Source of the DNA: Dehalococcoidia bacterium
Lineage (GTDB): Bacteria > Chloroflexota > Dehalococcoidia > GIF9 > AB-539-J10
Assembly (NCBI GenBank): GCA_030603485.1
Contig: JAUVXS010000072.1
Coordinates: 1-9,061, forward strand
DNA length: 9,061 nt
Reading direction: 5' to 3'
Below are positions 4,320-9,061 of the stretch, one piece after another (position 1 is the stretch's first letter; the number at the start of each line of letters is the position of its first letter). The notes beneath the pieces were generated by a model. It was not told the DNA's origin and did not search any database. It saw only the letters and a list, made by a program, of their open reading frames with translations. Made by a program: the position numbers and the translations under genes.

Positions 4320-4502
4320 CTAATCCCTTTAATTGCCCTGGTGGTAATACTAGCTGGTTTACCTGTAGTAGTAGTGTCGGATACTTCACCTGCAGGTAGT
4401 AGCATTCCTGATAACGAGGTAACTACCAGTCAAAATGAAGTGAACAATTCCTCGGCTAGTGCGACAATTACGATTACGATGTATGCTATTGCTGATGAGT
4501 AG
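4305..4502 (+). CDS. Small exported peptide, function unknown
   Basis: 65 residues from GTG at 4305, or 63 from GTG at 4311, which gives the more usual MKRLIPLIALVVILAG signal start. Residues to about 25 form a Sec-type signal or anchor with no lipobox cysteine; cleavage near VVVVS-DTS is possible. The remaining 40 residues are rich in Ser, Thr and Asn (PAGSS, NEVNNSSAS) and end TITITMYAIADE. No Shine-Dalgarno is visible, in line with the near-leaderless promoter. It could be the start of a larger surface protein cut short, or a true small exported peptide; no stop-free continuation is seen in the following bases. Family not recognised. Confidence 0.55.
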   Translation: MEVKRLIPLIALVVILAGLPVVVVSDTSPAGSSIPDNEVTTSQNEVNNSSASATITITMYAIADE

Positions 4503-4554
4503 CTCAGCTGGGCAGATTTAGAGAGAACAATAGAGTGATTAAAAGGAGGAGAAA

Positions 4555-4758
4555 ATGCCTACAATCTTCTTTTACGGACCTGAATTAGATGATGAAAAGA
4601 AAGGGGAGCTCATAAGTTCTTTTACTGAAACGGCAAGCAGACTGACTGGGATAGACAAGTCAGCCTTTGTCGTATACTTGAGAGCTTCCTCGCCAGACAA
4701 TGTAGGAGTCGGCGGGCAATTGTTGAAAGAAAGGTTGGAGCGGGAGAAAGGGTCGTAA
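4555..4758 (+). CDS. 4-oxalocrotonate tautomerase-like protein
   Basis: 67 residues with the strong site AAAAGGAGGAG (4541-4551). It begins MPTIFFYGPELDDEKKGELI: removal of Met would leave the N-terminal proline that acts as general base in the tautomerase superfamily. A helix (SSFTETASRLTGI), the strand KSAFVVYLRAS with Arg43 as a candidate substrate-binding residue, and the DNVGVGGQLL turn follow, as in the single-domain 4-OT group of about 62-70 residues, which work as oligomers. Substrate is unknown: no catechol meta-cleavage genes are nearby, so an aromatic degradation role is not supported by context. It is 52 bp after the exported-peptide gene and convergent with the integrase. Confidence 0.88.
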   Translation: MPTIFFYGPELDDEKKGELISSFTETASRLTGIDKSAFVVYLRASSPDNVGVGGQLLKERLEREKGS

Positions 4759-4760
4759 AG

Positions 4761-4779
4761 AACCTAATCCACGTAGGTT
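4761..4779. other. Small inverted repeat between convergent genes
   Basis: AACCTA (4761-4766) and TAGGTT (4774-4779) around a 7-base spacer, just after the tautomerase stop. There is no T-run on the plus strand and only CTTTA on the minus, so a terminator role for either convergent gene is weakly supported. Confidence 0.25.
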
Positions 4780-4839
4780 AGAGATAGATATCTGAATATC
4801 AAGCAGGAGTATACCCTTTGGATTGAGCGGTGGCAAGCT

Positions 4840-5757
4840 CTAATGACTAGTTATATTACGATAAAGCCTCAGACTATCCTCAAACTTAACCGACCGGGTA
4901 TACCTAAGCACCATGTCCAGGCTTTCCCAACCACCTAACCTCATAATATGCTCAACATCCAGTCCAGCACGATGTAGATTAGAGGCAAAGGTTCGCCTAA
5001 AGGTGTGAGCGTTGCAGGGCAATCCAGTTTTTGCCTTGAGTCTCTTCAGCATTGTCTCCACTCCCCGGTAATCGATATGCCAGATGTTGGCCCCTGTCCC
5101 GTTCTGAGAAATGAGCCCTCGAAGTAATTTAGCGCTCCTGTCAGTAAAGGGAGCTTTCCTTTGCTTACTACCTTTGCCCCATATAGTTACCGTGTAGCCT
5201 TCCCAGTCTATGTCCTGAGTTCTGATATGGACAAGTTCGTTCAGTCTCATGCCGGAGTCAGCGAAGAGCGAGATAATGGCTCTGTCTCTCAAGTTGTTTG
5301 CCGCTCCGATTAAGCAATCCACTTGCTCCAGGGTTAATGATGGCAGGATTTTCTTCTCTACCTTTGGCGCTTCAACGAGAAGGATTGGATTGTCTTGGAG
5401 ATTTAGTTTATAGCCTGACTTAGGTGAATATAGCCACCTGTAGAATGTTCTCAGAGCACGATAATAGCCATGTTTGCCACCGTTAGTACACTGCAAGTTA
5501 TTAAGGAAGCGCTGGATGTCTTGGCCAATGATATCAATGCCAAAGGCTGGGCTGGCATTGGTCAGCATGCGTTTATAGAAATCGATTGTTCTGGGAGATA
5601 AGCCTTGCCGTCGAGATTTGATGAAATCGCTTAACAGTTTGTTCGTTTCGGAGTAGTCCAGAGTCAGTCGTCCTACCGCTAGACTAATCCCCAGCAGGTT
5701 AATATTATAGCTGTTCTTCTTGTCTGGAGCAATAACACTATGCCTAACGGAACTCAC
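4840..5757 (-). CDS. Tyrosine recombinase / integrase (XerC/D-like)
   Basis: 305 residues. The N-terminal core-binding domain (about 33-125) has the SAM-like pattern LSDFIKSRRQGLSPRTIDFY and YYRALRTFYRWLY. The catalytic domain carries Arg171 (DSGMRLNEL), a beta-hairpin Lys (GKGSKQRKAP, 195 or 198), His251 and Arg254 (HTFRRTF), Trp277 in the H/W position (LGGWES) and the nucleophile Tyr286 (LRYTRS), so it looks active. The only canonical start is a GTG with AAGAAGG immediately against it and no proper spacing; residues 1-30 resemble no domain, so the true start is uncertain. It is convergent with the tautomerase gene and downstream of rpsI. A dead tail of a related gene lies at 1600-1694. Target site and partner are not visible. 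It could mobilise neighbouring cassettes or be a relic of an element. Confidence 0.92.
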   Translation of the reverse strand: MSSVRHSVIAPDKKNSYNINLLGISLAVGRLTLDYSETNKLLSDFIKSRRQGLSPRTIDFYKRMLTNASPAFGIDIIGQDIQRFLNNLQCTNGGKHGYYRALRTFYRWLYSPKSGYKLNLQDNPILLVEAPKVEKKILPSLTLEQVDCLIGAANNLRDRAIISLFADSGMRLNELVHIRTQDIDWEGYTVTIWGKGSKQRKAPFTDRSAKLLRGLISQNGTGANIWHIDYRGVETMLKRLKAKTGLPCNAHTFRRTFASNLHRAGLDVEHIMRLGGWESLDMVLRYTRSVKFEDSLRLYRNITSH

Positions 5758-5974
5758 CCTTCTTCATGGGCATCTGTCAATAGCCTCTGTTTGATAATCT
5801 ATGAGGTAGGGGAAACTCAAATCGCTATGAGGCGTGCCATTCTATGGCCTGAAGCCGGACAAAGCCGCCTCCTTTAGTGGAAAACAGTCATTTTTAGCTA
5901 CGAACCTGTCAAAGTTGGGTTTAAAGAAAATCCAGAAACAGCTCCCCGTCGCCAGTTAATAAGTCGGAGCACGG
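5758..5974. other. Intergenic gap between rpsI and the integrase
   Basis: 217 bp without a convincing gene and no clear terminator for the ribosomal operon. On the minus strand, in the integrase frame, 5764-5904 reads FVAKNDCFPLKEAALSGFRP, stop, then NGTPHSDLSFPYLIDYQTEA and a further stop. This could be decayed coding sequence upstream of the integrase. A TTGACA on the minus strand (near 5774-5779) has no acceptable -10 at the right distance. Confidence 0.3.
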
Positions 5975-6370
5975 TTAGCGCTTGGTATATTGTGGTGCCT
6001 TGCGAGCTCGCTTGAGTCCGTATTTTTTACGCTCTTTGATTCTGGCATCCCGAGTAAGCAAGCCTTCTTTACGTAATATGGGCTTAAATAGCTCATTTTC
6101 TTTGGCAAGGGCCCGAGCAATCCCGTGGCGAATGGCTCCAGCCTGACCACTGAGACCGCCGCCATTCACTTTTGCCTTGACACGAAATTTGCCCATGGTA
6201 TTGGTAGCCAGCAAAGGGTGTTCAATCATGTGGCGATACTCAAGGCGAGTGAAAACTTCCTGGTAAGGCCTGTCATTGACAATGATCTCCCCCTCACCGG
6301 GGAAAAGCCTGACCTGGGCTATAGCACATTTGCGCTTACCTGTTCCCCAAACGTAACTTTCCTCGCTCAT
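5975..6370 (-). CDS. rpsI: 30S ribosomal protein S9 (uS9)
   Basis: 131 residues, full length for uS9. Visible family signatures are YVWGTGKRKCAIAQVRLFPG, NDRPYQEVF, the VNGGGLSGQAGAIRHGIARA glycine-rich block, LLTRDARIKERKKYGLKRAR and the basic tail KAPQYTKR. In uS9 that tail reaches into the ribosomal P site and contacts the tRNA anticodon region; here the terminal Lys-Arg is present. ATG start with GGAAAGGTGA just upstream, overlapping the rplM stop; the gap to rplM is 6 bp, the usual L13-S9 pair. It is the last gene of the operon; a terminator is not evident. Confidence 0.98.
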   Translation of the reverse strand: MSEESYVWGTGKRKCAIAQVRLFPGEGEIIVNDRPYQEVFTRLEYRHMIEHPLLATNTMGKFRVKAKVNGGGLSGQAGAIRHGIARALAKENELFKPILRKEGLLTRDARIKERKKYGLKRARKAPQYTKR

Positions 6371-6376
6371 AAGTTA

Positions 6377-6883
6377 TCACCTTTCCTTTGGTAATATTTC
6401 GCTTTCACGGAGTTTATCCTGAGCACTACGAGATTCTTCCCCTTCACTTCGTTCAGGCTCAGAGTGAAGGAAGGAAGTCTGAGCCTGGTGGGGATGCTCA
6501 TTTCCAGGATAAACCTTCAGCTTCTTAAACATAGCCCTGCCTAAACTATTATGGGGCAACATCCCTTTAACCGCAAGTTCAATCACACGGGCAGGGTATT
6601 TACTAAATAGTTTCTCAAAGCTTTGGCTCTTTAAGCCGCCGGGATATCCAGAGTGTCTATAATAAAACTTTTGTTCCGCTTTCTTTCCAGTCACCTTTAC
6701 TTTAGCAGCATTAATTACTACTACATAGTCACCAGTATCCATATGAGGGGCGTAAATCGGCTTATGCTTGCCCATAAGTAAACTGGCTACCTGCGTCGCC
6801 ATTCTTCCCAAAGTTTTATCCGTGGCATCAATCACCCACCACTTTCGCTCGATATCTTTAGCTTTAGGACTATAAGTTTTCAT
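6377..6883 (-). CDS. rplM: 50S ribosomal protein L13 (uL13) with repeat-derived C-terminal extension
   Basis: 168 residues from ATG at 6883; L13 is usually about 140-150. The start is chosen because MKTYSPKAKDIERKWWVIDA is the normal N-terminus, while the upstream TTG frame (6928) translates repeat DNA. Residues 1-135 are ordinary L13: LGRMATQVASLLMGKHKP, DTGDYVVVINA, KYYRHSGYPGG-like FYYRHSGYPGG, VKGMLPHNSLGRAMFKKLKV and HPHQAQ. Residues 136-168 (beginning TSFLHSEPERSEGEESRSAQ) match no L13 and are encoded by REP-like DNA kept in frame; the last five (LPKER) may be the old C-terminus and their codons supply the rpsI ribosome binding site. L13 is an early 50S assembly protein, with the tail expected on the surface. 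The GAAGGA before the start is very close (1-2 bases). Confidence 0.96.
   Translation of the reverse strand: MKTYSPKAKDIERKWWVIDATDKTLGRMATQVASLLMGKHKPIYAPHMDTGDYVVVINAAKVKVTGKKAEQKFYYRHSGYPGGLKSQSFEKLFSKYPARVIELAVKGMLPHNSLGRAMFKKLKVYPGNEHPHQAQTSFLHSEPERSEGEESRSAQDKLRESEILPKER
6405..6478. repeat. REP-like palindromic element inside the rplM 3' end
   Basis: CCTTCACT (6441-6448) and AGTGAAGG (6463-6470) form an 8-bp stem around TTCAGGCTC, flanked by GAGTTTATCCTGAGCACTAC and GAGATTCTTCC-type sequence. This pattern (TCATTCTGAGC, GAAGAATCTC, CTCAGGATAAACTC) is that of dispersed intergenic palindromes common in many environmental bacterial genomes. Here it lies inside a coding sequence without breaking the frame. 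Confidence 0.65.
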
Positions 6884-6884
6884 T

Positions 6885-6907
6885 TCCTTCGATAAACTCA
6901 GTACAGG
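6885..6907. repeat. REP-like half-element between truA and rplM
   Basis: TTCCTTCGATAAACTCAGTA then CAGG lies exactly between the truA stop (6909-6911) and the rplM ATG. On the minus strand it reads CCTGTACTGAGTTTATCGAA, sharing GAGTTTATC with the element in the rplM 3' end. It supplies the only Shine-Dalgarno-like bases (GAAGGA) before rplM. Confidence 0.55.
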
Positions 6908-6908
6908 T

Positions 6909-7697
6909 CTAGCTTCCCAAAGGCTCAAGATAGTTCACCCTCTCAAGACATAAGCCACAAGCAGGGGAGAGGGGACCAGCTAAACCCAAACTCTTTGCCT
7001 CTATTATATCACGAAAATCTTCGATACTTATCTTTCCCAGACCTAGCCTGATTAAAAGACCTACGGTGCTTCGTACCTGGTGGGGCAAAAAGGAATTAGC
7101 CACGATACGGAAAACGGTGAAATCCCCTTTTTTCTCGATTCCCGCTTCATAAACATTACGTAACGTGCTCTTACTCCCATCAAAAGAACTGGCAAAGGAA
7201 GCGAAATCATGCTCACCTCGGATAAGCTGGCAGGCCTCATTCATCGCCTGTATGTCCAGCATTTTGGGCACAAACAAAGCAAACCTTTGACTAAGCGGCG
7301 ATCGGGTATCGCTATTTAAAATATGATAGTGGTACTCCCGGCTCAGCGCATCGCGTCGGACATTGAAATCATCGCTAGCCCTGTAAGCCGCTTTGACCGC
7401 GATATCTCCGGGTAAATAATAATTCAATGCTCTAACTAGCGCTATGGTATCCAATATAGATTTCGCCCAGAAGCTTACCACTTGTCCCTTGGCATGCACA
7501 CCGGCATCAGTTCTGCTAGCTGCCATAACTCGGCCGCTTTGCCCGCAAAATCGCCTTATAGCTTGTTCAAGTTCATTTTGAATGGTGGGCAAGCCAACTT
7601 GCCATTGAAAGCCATGATATTGGGCGCCGTCATATTCTATGAGCAAAATAAACTTACTTGACCAATTCAATTTGAACCATAGGCGCGTTATCACCAT
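6909..7697 (-). CDS. truA: tRNA pseudouridine synthase A
   Basis: Converts uridines 38-40 in the tRNA anticodon arm to pseudouridine. 262 residues from ATG at 7697, overlapping rplQ by 44 bp; TTG at 7670 (253 residues, 17-bp overlap) would begin MNWSSKFILLIEYDG and is equally plausible, since conservation starts at FILLIEYDG. The catalytic Asp64 is in SRTDAGVHAKGQV. Further family motifs are GFQWQ, ALNYYLPGDIAV, DFNVRRDALSREYHYHI, GEHDFASFAS, FLPHQVRSTVGLLIRLGLG and AGPLSPACGLCLERVNY at the C-terminus. Translation is probably coupled to rplQ. The truA-rplM-rpsI order after rplQ is the common bacterial arrangement. Confidence 0.97.
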   Translation of the reverse strand: MVITRLWFKLNWSSKFILLIEYDGAQYHGFQWQVGLPTIQNELEQAIRRFCGQSGRVMAASRTDAGVHAKGQVVSFWAKSILDTIALVRALNYYLPGDIAVKAAYRASDDFNVRRDALSREYHYHILNSDTRSPLSQRFALFVPKMLDIQAMNEACQLIRGEHDFASFASSFDGSKSTLRNVYEAGIEKKGDFTVFRIVANSFLPHQVRSTVGLLIRLGLGKISIEDFRDIIEAKSLGLAGPLSPACGLCLERVNYLEPLGS

Positions 7698-8007
7698 GGC
7701 GGGGTCCCAGCTTTAGCAACCTTGTATAACCCCCGCTACGATCAGCATAGCCTGGAGCAATTTCAGCAAACAGCTTGTCAACTATTTTTTTTTCAGTAAT
7801 AAAAGCTAAAGCCTCCCGCCTCGAGGCAAGGCCGCCATCCTTACCTAGAGTAATCATCTTTTCCGCTAAACCGCGAACCTCTTTAGCTTTAGCTTCAGTG
7901 GTGACGATTTTTTCGTGAGCCAAAAGCGAGGTAACTTGATTTCGGTATAATGCCCACCTGTGCCCTGTCGACCTACTTAGTTTCCGTCCTGCTACCTTGT
8001 GTCTCAT
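7654..8007 (-). CDS. rplQ: 50S ribosomal protein L17 (bL17)
   Basis: 117 residues, normal for bL17. The start MRHKVAGRKLSRSTGHRWALYRNQ-type block (RHKVAGRKLSRSTGHR) is diagnostic; TEAKAKEVRGLAEKMITLGK follows, and the protein ends with the RLLKLGPRHGDNAPMVQIEL strand typical of the family. L17 sits near the peptide exit tunnel of the 50S subunit. The ATG overlaps the rpoA stop by 4 bp (ATGA), so translation is coupled to rpoA, and its 3' end overlaps truA. Confidence 0.98.
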   Translation of the reverse strand: MRHKVAGRKLSRSTGHRWALYRNQVTSLLAHEKIVTTEAKAKEVRGLAEKMITLGKDGGLASRREALAFITEKKIVDKLFAEIAPGYADRSGGYTRLLKLGPRHGDNAPMVQIELVK

Positions 8008-8924
8008 TCTCTTTTCTTCTCAGGAATAGGAGAGCTTAATTTTGCTATTATCTCTTCCACTTCGGCTCGAGACTTTGCCCCCAAACCAGGCAATGGTGGC
8101 AAAGCTTCCCTACCTTGCTCCAACAATTGTCCCAGAGTGAAAATACCCGCTCTTCTCAAACTGTTATAGGAGCGCGTTGATAAATTTAGTTCTTCTAGAG
8201 GGGTATCATATTGCTCAGGCAAAATGGACAAGGCTCTAGCCATGGGGACTTCAAGGTCCCTGAAGGAAGAAAACTGATTAATTAAGATGACAGCACTTTG
8301 ACTAAGCGCCTCCCAGGGAAAAATGGTACCATCGGTCCAAATCTCCAGGATGAGCTTTTCTGGGCTTTCCTCCTGGCCAGGCCTGACAGATTCTACAGAG
8401 AAATTGACTGTCCGCACTGGGGTGAAGATGGCATCTACTGGCAGTGCTCCCACAGGTAAACCGTCAGCCGATTTAGCTGGCACATAACCTCTCCCCAGCT
8501 CCACATTAAGTTCGACATAAAGCTTAGCTTGGGGAGAGTCCAAAAAAGCTAAATAAAGTTCAGGCTTGGCAATACGAAAGCTGGCCGAGGGCTTAATATC
8601 ACCTGCACAGACCTTACCTTCCCCCTCTGCTTCCAAGAACAACTGCCCGGGCTGATTGGCAAGAGGGCAGAGTCTCAGTTGCCTGATATTCAGTAAGAAC
8701 TCCATAGCATCCTCTTTAACATAAGGAATAGGAGAGAATTCATGCTGAATTCCTTCGATCTTGACCCATGTTACCGCAGCACCAGGCAAAGAACTGAGAA
8801 GCACACGTCGCAAGGTGTTACCTAAAGTGACACCAAAACCTGGCCCCAGAGGTTCAGCAAGAAAACGACCATAATTGCCAATGCTTTCAACACAAGTTAC
8901 AGTAGGGATGGACAATTCAAGCAT
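8004..8924 (-). CDS. rpoA: DNA-directed RNA polymerase subunit alpha
   Basis: 306 residues, slightly shorter than the 315-330 usual. The N-terminal assembly domain shows NYGRFLAEPLGPGFGVTLGN, TLRRVLLSSLPGAAV, IEGIQHEFSPIPYVKEDAME and GRGYVPA; this part dimerises and nucleates beta and beta' assembly. After a short linker the C-terminal domain (about 243-298) has LNLSTRSYNSLRRAGIFTLG and LPGLGAKSRAEVEEI. Arg251 and Asn254 match the DNA- and activator-contacting Arg265 and Asn268 of the E. coli protein, so UP-element binding is probably kept. ATG is 3 bp after the rpsD stop, with GAGGTGA inside the end of rpsD as ribosome binding site. Confidence 0.98.
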   Translation of the reverse strand: MLELSIPTVTCVESIGNYGRFLAEPLGPGFGVTLGNTLRRVLLSSLPGAAVTWVKIEGIQHEFSPIPYVKEDAMEFLLNIRQLRLCPLANQPGQLFLEAEGEGKVCAGDIKPSASFRIAKPELYLAFLDSPQAKLYVELNVELGRGYVPAKSADGLPVGALPVDAIFTPVRTVNFSVESVRPGQEESPEKLILEIWTDGTIFPWEALSQSAVILINQFSSFRDLEVPMARALSILPEQYDTPLEELNLSTRSYNSLRRAGIFTLGQLLEQGREALPPLPGLGAKSRAEVEEIIAKLSSPIPEKKRE

Positions 8925-8927
8925 AGC

Positions 8928-9061
8928 TCACCTCGAATAATATGCAACAATAGCTTGCTGACTAAATCCAGCTTCAATGTCGTCCTTGCCAGGCAAATTT
9001 AACACTTTACCTGTCATGCTTTCTTTGTCCAAGCTTAACCAATTAGGGATAATTTTTCCCT
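8928..9061 (-). CDS. rpsD: 30S ribosomal protein S4 (uS4), C-terminal end only
   Basis: 44 codons up to the stop at 8928-8930; the rest lies beyond the right edge. The reading GKIIPNWLSLDKESMTGKVL followed by NLPGKDDIEA and ending IVAYYSR is the C-terminus of S4, where (P-x-WL-x-LD) and a final EFYSR-like strand are typical. S4 is a primary 16S rRNA-binding protein. The S4-alpha-L17 order matches the bacterial alpha operon. It is too short for the usual ORF cut-off and has no start in the window. Confidence 0.93.
   Translation of the reverse strand, partial: GKIIPNWLSLDKESMTGKVLNLPGKDDIEAGFSQQAIVAYYSR

Noticed and set aside
1570..4840. Classical integron with cassette array
   Set aside because: The integrase 3' end, not its 5' end, faces the small genes, no attI/attC-type imperfect palindromes of the usual form are seen, and the genes carry their own promoters.
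6125..6394. Plus-strand ORF within rpsI
   Set aside because: Shadow of the highly conserved S9 gene.
6884..6928. Extended L13 start at TTG 6928
   Set aside because: It would translate the REP-like sequence and overlap the truA end; MKTYSPKAKDIERKWWVIDA is the normal L13 N-terminus.
1..9061. tRNA, rRNA or transposase genes
   Set aside because: No cloverleaf, rRNA segment or DDE transposase motif was found on either strand by reading.

Overview
The window looks like chromosomal DNA of an uncultured bacterium, most plausibly Chloroflexota of the Dehalococcoidia type. The assignment is an inference from the style of the ribosomal proteins, the GLUG/InlB-repeat surface proteins, the RCC1 fragment and the small DUF1059 and tautomerase genes; no 16S or other decisive marker is present.

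Right part (5975-9061, all minus strand): a conserved, tightly packed housekeeping operon read right to left, rpsD (3' end only), rpoA, rplQ, truA, rplM, rpsI. It encodes ribosomal proteins S4, L17, L13 and S9, the RNA polymerase alpha subunit and tRNA pseudouridine synthase A. Genes overlap or sit a few bases apart. The oddity is rplM: REP-like repeat sequence lies immediately before its start and inside its 3' end, where it stays in frame and adds about 33 residues to L13.

Middle (1570-4840): an accessory region of very small plus-strand genes and decayed fragments. It holds a 26-residue single-pass membrane peptide, a two-helix 64-residue membrane protein, two roughly 100-residue alpha/beta proteins, a DUF1059 protein, a small exported peptide and a 4-oxalocrotonate-tautomerase-like protein. 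It is stitched together by duplications: a leader module of roughly 380-400 bp in two copies (2017-2395 and 3220-3619), each with a promoter, a hairpin, a 20-codon ORF and then an alpha/beta gene; a 105-bp element in two copies (1730-1836 and 4215-4319); and a hydrophobic-coding motif in four copies. Debris includes an RCC1-repeat fragment and the 3' tail of a tyrosine recombinase in which the catalytic Tyr codon has become a stop. An apparently intact tyrosine recombinase (4840-5757, minus) separates this region from the ribosomal operon.

Left part (1-1568, plus): the C-terminal 422 codons of a large secreted GLUG-repeat protein with an InlB-type B-repeat, followed 2 bp later by a small lipoprotein that is essentially a second copy of that B-repeat behind its own lipoprotein signal.

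How it fits together: the leader modules appear to be reusable 5' units placed in front of unrelated or distantly related small cargo genes, next to an integrase and traces of an older integrase copy. The most interesting item is this duplicated promoter-hairpin-microORF leader. Whether it is a regulatory RNA, a leader-peptide attenuator or simply the conserved end of a small mobile cassette cannot be settled from this sequence alone.
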